From contig MNCI01018932.1 of the NCBI GenBank assembly GCA_015680685.1, forward strand, positions 648,886 through 712,885: DNA of 64,000 nt, in the 5' to 3' direction. Source of the stretch: Gnetum montanum (Eukaryota > Streptophyta > Gnetopsida > Gnetales > Gnetaceae). Of this stretch, positions 31,860-41,960 are shown piece after piece (the stretch's first letter is position 1; each line of letters opens with the position of its first letter). The notes beneath the pieces were generated by a model, which was not told the origin of the DNA, searched no databases, and saw only the letters and a list, made by a program, of their open reading frames with translations. The position numbers and the translations under genes were made by a program.

Positions 31860-34560
31860 TACCCCCACGACAAAAGGAAAACTTGTCCTCGAGTTACAGT
31901 GATTACATAGTGGATAGGTATGGGATTATTAGATGGAAAAATGGAATGATGCCATAGTGTGGGAAGAAAAAAAATTGAGACACAACACAAAAGAAAATCC
32001 TATGAGTACAAAATTGGTGGAACTCATGTCGTTCCTGGTGGCGGTGGCTCCTCCATAGGTGTCTTTCCCTTTTTCTTGTGCTCCAAGTCTTGGGATTTGA
32101 TGGTGTTGAAGTATGGCCTAGAGTTTCTCCTCTTGTAAGGCCTTCAGTGCCTTGGTGCACGTGTAAGTTTGCGCTTGTGCCATAGAGGCATCCCAGTCAG
32201 CCTTCTCTTTTTCTTCTGCCACCCTTTTATTCTCTGTCAACAGTTTATTAAGTTGCTCAATTTTGAAATTGTCTAGCTAGTTCTGAGAAACCTTTGGCCC
32301 TGTAGTCCGAAGGTTTAATACTTCCAAAATGGCTTGAATAGAGAAATCAACAGTCACACCACAATTGTTAACTGTGGTGCCTTCTTCTTTATTGTGCCAA
32401 AATTGGTACATTTCCCCTAAGTACTAGGCACCACTTTTAGAGACTGTAGGTCTTGATTATATAGCAGTAGGGTCTTCTTGGTAGATACTAAATGATTGTT
32501 CCTCCTGCTCTACATGTTGTTTAGTAGGAACTTGTCCTTCACCTCTCCTAGGTCGTTTGATCACACCTTGAGCAAGACCTTCCTGTTGTGTGCGTTTCAG
32601 GGCCATCTGCAATCACACGGAACTAATTGTTAGTAAGGTTATTATCAAAGTTAGGTTATACCTTACTTCTTGCCTTAATAGATTTACTTTATTTCCATGT
32701 GATGTTAATTATTGGAATAACATGTCCCCAAAAGATTATAGTGTTGAGTCCTCTTTGCTTAGATGGTTTCCAAAATTTAATTTTCTGGTATAGCTAAGGG
32801 GATGAAATTGTTTTTGACACATGCTATTCCTAATTCTACAACTAATTACCCTTAATGATGTCCTTCGGGCGATGATGAATTTCAAAACATTTATGCATGA
32901 TATGCACTATTCGGTGTGTGCCCCTCCCCCACGACTAAGTTGAACACTCCAGGTTCAAGTAGGTTCAAAAGGAATGAAAATTGGAGTATCAACGAGTGAG
33001 TTATGGATATGAAAGCAAGGGACACACAATCATGAGTCGTAGAGAGGAATTGAAAAACTTTCCCTGCATGAACAATTGCAAATGATGTTGATTAGCACAG
33101 GGGGGTCACGTATACATATTTTCATTGAAGTTAGGGCACTTAGAGAATGTACCAAATTTTTAATATTTTTTTGAAATTAAACGATGTAAACTAAGGACAT
33201 TTGGATGATTATTAAGGGGTTCTCAGGTAATCAGATGGTATTAAAAGCACGAATAATGATCTATGAGTTTTATCAATAAGAACCTTGGGTGATAGAGAAA
33301 ACGTCTATGTGATGATTCATAGGGACATTGAATTGGAGGGATAGTAATAAGGGAAAGAATATCATGAACAATATGCTGAGGATAATAAATGGTGTGTGTG
33401 AGCTGTGTTATAAGTGAAAATTACAAAAGATTACACAAGTGGATCCTCCCCAAAGCAGGTTCCAACCTATAATGCCCTTGTGTAACCACACTTAAAGTGT
33501 CCGTGGGCACTAGAAGGGTTAAATGTCATCCACACTAACTCCACAAAACACACATGTGTAAATATCACTAGAATGAGGTAAGAATTCTATGCTACACACA
33601 ACACGAGCTACAATTACACGAACAGTGAGATGAGACAAACTATAGAAAGGGATCTTAGAGATTGGGACATGAGGTAACTAACCCAGGGCACAATGAATCC
33701 TTCATGTAAAGCATGATTAAGGTGTCATTAACCTGTTGTTCCAAGATTAGGACTAAGTCCATTCCTTTGGTCAGTGACATCACATTGTTTCATCCCATGA
33801 TGAGCAACTATGAGAGTACCATAACAACAAGGCATATGATCCCTTGGTGTTTTGTTCAAGGGAGGAGTGATTTTTGTTTTGTGGCACTTTTATTTTCATT
33901 TTCTTTTCTTTTTTTCACTTTACTGAATACAGAGAAGCCACCAACCTTCAGGCATGGGTGCATGTCTTTCCATTGGGACCCCCTAGAATAGCATTTGATT
34001 TTTGAGTGCCCTTTTGATTACTCTTACTTCCATTTTTCATTAGATCTACAAGGATCTTAATACAACCACGTTGTATGATAACTCCCACAGATGTTACTAA
34101 AAAGAATCCACAAGTCCCCTTGATGTCACATCCTAATCATTCCCTCTTGGTCCATCCTTCTTCACTCTAGGTACAATGAACACAAAATTAATTTTAAGTT
34201 TTAAGAATTTCAAGAATATCATTGTACCCTTGAACAGAACCTCTTATTTGTAGAGTGGATGAGTGGGTGTAATGGGCTCATTGTTCCAAAAAATTGATCA
34301 CTCGAGACACGATAACATAAAACACACCTCAACCAATGATCCACATGAGTGTTTTATTCGTAGATGAGATTACTTACAAAAACATAAAAAGACAAAAACA
34401 CAAAAAGATAAAAACATAAAAAAAAAAGTTGTCAAATGAAAAAATAAAGAACAAAAAGTTGTAAAATTAAAGAAAATTGAAAAATATTTATTAATCCTAC
34501 TTGTTAGTAAAATGGGAGGTATCCCCCATAGCTAAATGGTTGAGGATGGCAAGGATTAAT
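31860..34560 (-). other. B 3' region: PPT, hairpin, two internal PPT-like tracts
   Basis: The PPT is at 31860-31872. The second PPT-like tract is at 32923-32940 (CCTCCCCCACGACTAAGT), the first at 34519-34538 (GTATCCCCCATAGCTAAATG). A hairpin has arms TTACACAAG (33431-33439) and CTTGTGTAA (33477-33485), a perfect 9-bp stem at the place where A and C have a different 6-bp stem. The 3' ORF lies at 31925-32606. Sequence 33890-33915 is a pyrimidine-rich run. Confidence 0.65.
31925..32606 (-). pseudogene. B 3' ORF after a splice-like acceptor, unknown function
   Basis: A minus ATG at 32606 stands directly after TGATTGCAG. A perfect branch-point-like TACTAAC (plus 32629-32635) lies about 23 bases upstream. 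The frame gives MALKRTQQEGLAQGVIKRP, runs 49 codons to the first stop, and continues in the same frame over roughly 220 codons with only four stops. It includes YQFWHNKEEGTTVNNCGV and a helix-prone part LNKLLTENKRVAEEKEKAD. I recognise no family. An env-like or accessory third ORF expressed by splicing, as known for Athila, is an inference. Confidence 0.5.
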
Positions 34561-36487
34561 AAATGGAAGATGAGGATCCTTGCATGTTGGAAGTATTGGG
34601 GCCCGGTCATACTTACCCGACAGGGTTCACACACTTGATTATAATGAGCATAGTGGGGCACTTTATACGATGTAGTTCCCGGATACTAAGTTGACTCACT
34701 ATGATGTTTGTGACTGTTAGATGGTATGCAAGGATTGGGATGTTGCTCTCCATGGCTATGTTCATTGGGCCAGATTGTTGTTAGAGTGTGAGTTGGTAGC
34801 CCTAATGAAGTTACACGAGGTGTTGGGTTCGAAGATAAGGGTGCACCATAGTGTGGAACTTGTGCTAGGTTGGAAGATGCAGTAGCCTCAGAATTGTGTT
34901 GTCCCTTCTTACAGCCATGTTTAAAGAAGGGATGCTTTTGATGTTGAGGAGGCCTCTCACTACTGTTGAAAGTAGTAGCACAAGTACTATTCGTGGGTTG
35001 TTGTTGTGGTGCAGACACCTTAGGAGCAGTTGGTGGCACTATAGAAGGAGGGAAAGAATGAGAATGCTGAAAGTTAGGAGGCGTATAAGGTGCACAAGGT
35101 GGTGATTATGTTGGAGGCATGGGTTGATAGTATTGAGGAGAATGGTACTATGGTGAGATAAAGTGTGTTGGCCCAGTTGGAGAAACAGGATGTTGAACAA
35201 GATAAGCATTTGGGTTCAGATGGTATGAAGGATGTATCTAGTCTAAGGGTGGTCTCCCCCATGACTAGGATTGTTGCCACTATGATTGAACATAGTATCT
35301 TTGTATGAACTTTGGATGTAATGTGTTTCCCCAATGCTCTTGTAAATGTAACAATATTGGACATTGGCCCTTGGGGTGATCGTACAGGCATATGTTGCAT
35401 TCATACATATGATTGGTAGTTGAGCTCTTATTTTCTTTATCCCTTCTTTCTGATTGTCTAATGTTTTGTCTTGCTTCTTGGGTTGTTAAAACTCTATCTC
35501 CAATAATATTGATATATTCTCCACACTTTTGATACGTCCATTCCAACATCTTATTGATCTTTACCTCAGCTTCTTCTAATATCTTTTGTATTGGCAAAGA
35601 TGGTGTTTCCACGTTGTGATTGGTTAATCTCTCCTTTGTATGATCATGGACCTTTGTTAAGTTGAGATTTTGGTCCTATTGATGTTTTTCAACACTCTCC
35701 CATCTAGCCATATCTCCTTCTTCTTTTGCTACCCACTTAATAAGCTCTTGAACTTGATGGGTTCATAGTTTGTATTGTTGATCTTGGGCATACATTCCTA
35801 AGGTCTCTCTTGTTTTATTACGTAGCCCATCAATGATATGATACATTAGCCTTTCCTCGAAAAACCCATGGCCTAGACAATTGTTTAATAGTGCATAATA
35901 TCTTTCTAAGGCCATGTCCAAGGGTTCATGTTGTGCTTGTTTCCATCCTTGGATTTGTTTCCTCAAGGCTAACACTCTTGCATAGGTTTGATGTTTTTCG
36001 TTAAAGACCTCTACCATTGTTGATCAATGTCGTATTGAATTTGGTTTTAATGATCTATACCATACTTTTGCTTGGCCAAAAAGTGTCATAGGAAAGAGCT
36101 TAAGTTTTTTCCACCTGTTATCAATGTTATTCCATGTGCAAGCATCATAGAAGGCTTGTAAATGTTGATACAGTTCTAAGTCATAGCCTCCTGAAAATTT
36201 AGGAAGTTGTTTAAATTGAGCCTGGGTAGACGACTCTCTTTACAATGCCTACGTGAGATTTGAATAGCCTCTTGTATTTGCGTTAAGCTTGTAGTGGCCA
36301 GTGGGGATTCATCATCATTAGGTAAGTTATGCTTTCATGTGTTGGGATGACGTTGCTTTCATTCATGTTTATAAGAAACTCCCACTTCAGGTTGCATACT
36401 CCAATCTTCATTATCATATAGTTCATTGGTTCTCCAATGAACTTCCTCACTAGGTGTGGCGTTATTATAATCTTCTAGGAGAGGCAT
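34490..36487 (-). pseudogene. B gag
   Basis: The ATG at 36487 (MPLLEDYNNATPSEE) is the first in this stretch. The gag core reads LPKFSGGYDLELYQHL, WKKLKLFPMTLFGQAKVWY, then KQIQGWKQAQHEPLD and ALLNNCLGHGFFEERLMYH (about 35800-36220). A helix-rich segment includes LPIQKILEEAEVKINKMLEW, and a zinc knuckle CNICLYDHPKGQC (about 35350-35390) fits C-x2-C-x3-H-x4-C. A Pro/Gln/Ser-rich tail (35039-34686) contains KHPFFKHGCKKGQ. Only a few stops and shifts interrupt it, fewer than in A. It lacks the protease-like domain. Confidence 0.85.
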
Positions 36488-36600
36488 TGTTGTGTGTGAA
36501 TTTATGTGACTTTTTATAATTACTTATTTCTAAGAGATATATCGTTAAGTCCTTTTACAGTGACCTTGTATGATATAACTAATCTAAATAACTAGCACCA

Positions 36601-36618
36601 TCCCTGGCAACGGTGCCA
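36601..36618 (-). other. B primer binding site (tRNA-Asp type)
   Basis: Minus strand TGGCACCGTTGCCAGGGA, one base inside the LTR. It matches 16 of 18 positions of the Athila tRNA-Asp site and is the best preserved of the three in the window. Confidence 0.85.
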
Positions 36619-36619
36619 A

Positions 36620-37482
36620 TGATGAGTGGCGAGGCACCCCTACACTCAACCATACGAATACAAGCGTTCTCACGTGCGATCTAGTCGAACTCCATAGAAA
36701 GACTAGTTGTGGCACCTAGACAATTATCCTTAGGTCATAGTTCACTGTCTTCCCACCTAGACTAGTATTATCTTTGTCATGTATGGTTTAGTCCAGAGTG
36801 AGGTGTATTATGGATTTCCTAATCTAATGCTACTCCTAAAGGAAATAGAAATTAAGATTAACTAAGGTAGGAGGAAAAGGGTAAGAGAATCTAAACTAGC
36901 CTAAGTGCAATGAGCATCTATTCTTTGATTATTTGTACACATCTTGGACTTCATGCACAACTACCACTAGCATTACCAAGTGCAAATCCTAGGTATGCCA
37001 CTAGGTTACCAAGTAGTCACACTTAAATGCTCGTAATCAAGTCGTACTCATTCCTCATTCTAACGTGAGTTTAAGGGTGAGAGAGACTAATTAGGAAAGA
37101 AATAAATAACAATTAATAAATAAAAAAAAATTTGAATGTTGCAATGATGAAGTAATCTCGATCTTTATTGCCAGTCATGTGTGTGTCCAAGTATGTCACA
37201 CTGGAATAAAGGATGTCGTACAATTACATTCACCACACTGTAGGCAGACATGGGAAAATAATCTATCTCTGCAGGGATTAAACTGCTAGAGTTTCGCTAC
37301 AATCTAACCTATGTATTCGAAACGAGGGAGAGCTTCTTCTTATTTATAGAAATTGCAGTGGACTACGATATCGCGTATGCGATATCGCAGGGAAAGACAT
37401 GATATCCCATGGGATGCAATATCGTGCCTGATGTGATATCACGTATGCAATATCGTAGCCTATGCAATATCACATCCCTTCA
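36620..37482 (-). repeat. B 5' LTR (863 bp)
   Basis: TGATGAGTGGCGAGGC to ATCCCTTCA on the plus strand. The TATA box is at 37341-37348 and the palindrome array at about 37365-37478. It is about 30 bp longer than the 3' LTR, mostly in the array. Confidence 0.9.
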
Positions 37483-37487
37483 ATTTC

Positions 37488-38960
37488 ATTTTGGTATTTT
37501 TCTACAATTTTAAATCTCCATTAGAACACACATTTTAGTAGTAGCTAAGTTTGATCTTTAGAGATTTGATAATATAGTTCTTGATCTTTGATCTCTTTAA
37601 CTTTACTTTGCATTTAGATTCATTTCTCCATCAACTAAGGATTTGTTTGTTTATTTAGATTTGACATTTGACCATTCGACTTCAAATTAATTTTGTTAGC
37701 AACATTAACAATTTGCAATGACTATATGTGAAACATATCATGGTAGTGAGCTAGAAAAGTATGCATAAATAAAATCATGATGAGTGTTAGCTAATTTGTG
37801 GTAACTACATGTGAAGCAAATCATGATGGTAAGTTGAGTATTTATGTGGGAAGCATATATCGAGAACTACAATTTGTTCATTTTATTCATTTATTTAATT
37901 AGAGGTGGTGGAATTTTAGTTAATTACATAATTATATATAAAATATTTATTATTATTATTATTTGCTTTCTATCTATATATTATTGGTAGTTATTTGACT
38001 AACTTATATTTGTAGCTATCCCATATGCATGATTGTCTAGTTATCATATGACTCCAACCAAACCTGTATGTGAATATTTTATTAGTTGTTTACCCTACTC
38101 AATTTCATAATTGATTTTCTTAATTTCTATGATTTTTAAGTGATTAAATTATGATAAGGGTAATTTAGAAAAGGTAGCTAATGATTAAATTATTATTTAG
38201 CTTTTTACTATTCCTACCATTATATTTTTAACTAATGTTTGGATTATATGCTATAAGGTTCAATAAGGATTAATGAATTTGGTACTTTATTTAAGATTGT
38301 CTACTAATTTTTTCCTATTTGGAATAGGGTAATTTTTATTTAATCTTTAATTATGTTACATTTACTATTATGTAGTTATTGGAAATTGGCTAATTATTAG
38401 CAACATTAGAGTCCAATGCCCTCTTTGATGTAATTGTCATTTTTACATTATATTGTATTTTTTTATCTAATTTCCACTATAATATTTCTAATAATATATT
38501 ATAATTTTTGGCTTAAGCAATAAGGATACATCGTATTTTTCTCATTGCACAAGCTAGGTTTTGTAGGCATAGGACTATTATCTTTATATTCTTTTATACA
38601 ATTTTATATTTTGTAGTATTTTTCTTACTCCTACACATCTATTTCATAGATGCCTTCTTCTTTATCTATTTAATTTTTTGGCATCCATTTAATTTTATTA
38701 TATATATATATTTACACTTTTTAATTTTTATCTAAGTAATCCCTCTCTAGCCTAAGCCTAGTTAGCAAGTTCTTACATGCAAGCTCCACTTTCCTATTGA
38801 AAAGTGATATCCTTAATGTTGATAACAATGGTGACTCAAAAGGTTGAACATGGGAAATGCCAATGTTAACATTTTTCTAGAATCAAATGAGGTCTTTCAC
38901 CATAGTATGATAATCAACCCCAATTTCCATCACTAAAGGAAGACATTGTCATCTTGAAAC
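37488..38960. other. AT-rich stretch, nothing recognised
   Basis: About 1.5 kb with no long frame and no readable retroelement domain. A weak direct similarity (ACTATATGTGAAACATATCATG near 37719 and ACTACATGTGAAGCAAATCATG near 37804) is the only repeat noticed. Confidence 0.4.
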
Positions 38961-39114
38961 CAAAATTAATTAAAACATAAATACAACCCCAAGATACATA
39001 GTCAAATTAGAACTTTATAACTTAGTATTACCCACCAAAATTGAACCCATGACTTGAAAATATCCAACTAAGTATCTTATGACTTGCCTGACATCTCATT
39101 ATTTTATTATTAAG
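38961..39114 (-). repeat. tRNA-derived SINE copy S1
   Basis: Minus strand carries GGGTTCAATTTT (box B) followed by the family body (GGTGGGTAATACTAAG, then TATGTATCTTGGGG). The A-box part is diverged here. Same family as S2-S5. Confidence 0.6.
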
Positions 39115-39159
39115 GGGAAGGGGTTAGAACCCTCAACTTATTATAATATAGGTACATCT

Positions 39160-40785
39160 TAAGATCATTAACCTCATCATTATTTTCTTAGCCTTGTTCT
39201 AATAAAATAGGATTAGTTACATGAATTTATTTTTTACCATTTCCCTCTAGGAAGATATGATCTTTGGTTATTTATAGTTTCTTTAATCTTAAATTATTTT
39301 TATCCATATCTTTTTTTATCTTCCTTTTGGTAGCTTTCTCAGAAAAGTGATGTAGCAACCATTGTTTATAGTCTCATTATCTAATCTTCTTTGAACATCT
39401 CAAAATCATCTAAGTAATCATTTTTGTAACTTATCTAAAATAGAACCAATCCAAGTCTTCCTCTAATATTTATATTATGTAGTTTATCTCTTTTTATAAC
39501 ATTCAATATTCATCTAAGTATTTATATTTCTATCATACTATTTTATTGTTCAAGTCTTATAATGCTTAAAATGTAGTATCATATAAGAAAATAGGTTGAA
39601 TTACTATATGGTAAAAATTTCCCCTTATTTTTATTAGTATTATTTTATAATATAGAATATCACTATTATTTTTCCATTTTAACTATCTTTTCTCAATTCT
39701 ATTTCTTATATATTTATCAATTTCATCATCTAATTGGAGGATTGATGCTAGGTAATAGAACCATTTGCAATGACAAAAGTTTTGACCTTAAATTATCTCT
39801 TTGATTTTACTATTATTTATTCTGTTAATAAAATTACATTTCATATATTATGTCTTACTTATGCTAATTTTTAAGTCTTCTAATTTTAGAGCTTATCTCC
39901 ACTTCTTCATTTCTCCAACTATATCCACCAATAAAATACCTTTAGTAAATAGCATATACCAAACCATTTCATCTTATATTTTTTTTATTAATTCATTCAT
40001 AATAATGGTAAATATGTATGGGCTAAGCATATATCTTTGATGTAGATCTATTATGACTAGAAAATTAGATATTATTTGACAAGCTATTCTAATTTTAGTA
40101 GTAGCTCCTTCATACATGTCTTGAATTACTTTAATATATTTATTAAGGATGTTTTTCCTATATAAGACCCACCAAATAATATCTTTAGGAACTATGCTAT
40201 ATGATTTTCCAAGTCAATAAAGATCACATGTAGAATTTTTTTATGTTTTCTGAATTTTTTCATAAATTTTTATATTAAGAAAATAGCCTCTATTATAGAT
40301 TCTCCAAATAAAAATCCAAATTAAATTTTTTGATACCAATTATTCAATTCTAAGACACTATTCTATGACTCTCTTTTAAAGCTTCATAATATGGCTCATC
40401 AGCATGATTCCTCTATAGTTTACAAAATCTTGCACATCTCTTTTATTTTTGTAGATGGAAAAATAATGTTTCTTTCCAATTGTTGGATATTTCTCCATCC
40501 TTTAAAGTTTCTTAAATAATTATATTAGGTAAGAAACTCATGTATCTCCTAATGCTTTTCAAGCTTTTATAGAAATTTTATCTAGTACACCCAAAGACAT
40601 ATAGCCTAATTAGAGCTTTATAACTTAGCGTTGCCCACCAAAATTTAACCCATAACTTGGAGCTTAAAAATCAAGAGTCTTAGTGTCATGCTATCATCTC
40701 ATTATTTTATTATAGTTCTCATATTTCTCCATTAAAATATATTTATTACTATTTTAAGATTTAGTTTCTATTATTTGGACGAGGT
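39160..40785 (-). pseudogene. LINE (RTE-like) reverse transcriptase remnant
   Basis: Minus translation follows a non-LTR RT: VNYRGIMLMSHIMKL (about 40390-40435), a decayed FIDLE motif (about 40200), IKVIQDMYEGATTKIRIA (about 40080-40135), then MNELIKKI-DEMVWYMLF near 39960-40000. The usual F-A-D-D box reads MLFTKGILLVD. The C-terminal part reads FYYLASILQLDDEIDKYI near 39740. It is full of stops. The word order matches RTE-type plant LINEs. SINE copy S2 sits inside its N-terminal part. Confidence 0.75.
40590..40713 (-). repeat. tRNA-derived SINE copy S2 (within the LINE)
   Basis: Family body plus a head whose box B is GGTTAAATTTTG on the minus strand. It ends with CATCTCATTATTTTATTA as S1 does. 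It interrupts the LINE reading. Confidence 0.6.
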
Positions 40786-41220
40786 TAAAACTTAACTTTT
40801 TTTGGGGGGTGGAGGAGAGGATGTCGTAGGAATGATTTAAATATGGACAATACTAATGTCTCTTATGCTATAATGACTATGAAGGATTCTAATGCTTTTG
40901 AAATTTTTTTTACATAATGATTTATATAAATCTCTATCAAATGATATTGGTTCTCAATATATATTTCTATAGATTATAGCATTTTTTTTTTCAAATAAGG
41001 GTTTTACATTGGTAATCTAGACTACCCTTCAATATTATGGAATTAATGTTTTTCATTATCAATATTTTTTGCAAATACATTTTACATACAATATTTTTAC
41101 ATAGAATGAACTTATTATCTAATAAGGCAATTAATGAACTAGTTTGTAGTTTTTGGCTTTGGGGAGGGGAGTGGAGAGATTTTAAACCTTGGATTTTTAA
41201 AAAAGAATATTTAATGATAA
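40786..41220. other. AT-rich stretch, nothing recognised
   Basis: Contains a GGGGGGTGGAGGAGAGGATG run at 40804-40823 similar to short G-rich runs near other SINE copies (41348, 41808, 42067). No frame or domain was found. Confidence 0.35.
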
Positions 41221-41332
41221 GATATATAGTTAAATAAACTTTATTACATTGCATTATCCACCATATTTGAACTCATAACTTGGAGCTTCCAAATCAAGAG
41301 TCTTACTATTAGGCTAACACCTTATTTTTTAG
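41221..41332 (-). repeat. tRNA-derived SINE copy S3
   Basis: On the minus strand, box A TAGCCTAATAG and box B GAGTTCAAATAT stand at tRNA-like spacing. The head between them (AAGACTCTTGATTTGGAAGC) is the best preserved of the five. Confidence 0.7.
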
Positions 41333-41721
41333 TTTCTATTTTTAGGAGAGGGGATGTTAGAACTTGAAATGGTTTTTAAAATTTTGGCTAAGAGGATAAC
41401 TACCAGTCCCATCCAAGAGAGTTATATTCATTCATGGTATAATATTTTAATAATTTTATCATCATAACAATGAGTGCCACTTACTAGCTAGTTGGGCTTT
41501 ATCAACATAAATAAATAGTTATCATCATAGTGTTTGGCTAAGAGAAAACTTTTTCATAGAATTATTATTTTGGTTGAGCTAACCTACATTGGTTTTGATT
41601 TTTGTAATGTGAAAAATCAATTCTAAGTGAAATAATATGATATTTTATTAATTTAAAAAATATAAAAGATTCTCTTGGTAAAATAATAGATATATGTCAT
41701 AAATATATTAATATCTCTCCC

Positions 41722-41809
41722 TACAACATATAGTGAAATTAGAACTTTACATCTTAATATTAATCATCAAAACTGATTCTATAACTTGGAGGTATTAAAT
41801 TAAGAGAAG
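41722..41809 (-). repeat. tRNA-derived SINE copy S4 (head truncated)
   Basis: Has the family body and the region around box B (ATAGAATCAGTTTTG on the minus strand) but stops before box A, next to AAGAGAAGGGGTGTTAGAATCC. Confidence 0.5.
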
Positions 41810-41819
41810 GGGTGTTAGA

Positions 41820-41960
41820 ATCCAAAATAATTGAAACATAAATATATCCCAAGATATATAGTCCAATTGGTACTTTATAACTTAGTATTATTCACTAAAA
41901 TCAAACCAATGAATTGAGGCTTCCATATGAAGTGTCTTACCATTAGGCTAATATCCTATT
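41820..41960 (-). repeat. tRNA-derived SINE copy S5
   Basis: Minus strand: box A TAGCCTAATGG, then 43 bases later box B GGTTTGATTTT, close to the spacing in tRNA genes. Then the common body and an end with TTTCAATTATTTTGGA. It lies directly behind S4 in the same orientation. Confidence 0.7.

Larger units (their letters stand above)
31026..37482 (-). mobile_element. Element B: gag-only (TR-GAG type) LTR retrotransposon
   Basis: LTRs are 31026-31859 and 36620-37482, with a perfect target duplication ATTTC (31021-31025 and 37483-37487). The primer site, gag with knuckle, a 3' region with its own ORF and the PPT are all present. No protease-like, RT, RNase H or integrase domain was found in the 4.8-kb interior. 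Its gag is clearly related to, but well diverged from, those of A, C and D. Confidence 0.9.

Noticed and set aside
39801-40040. Plus-strand open frame of 79 codons, hydrophobic
   Set aside because: Reverse of the LINE RT reading, which is supported by motifs in order on the minus strand.
41221-41960. tRNA genes at the box A/box B copies
   Set aside because: No acceptor stem or intact anticodon arm, several diverged copies with a common non-tRNA body; these are SINEs.
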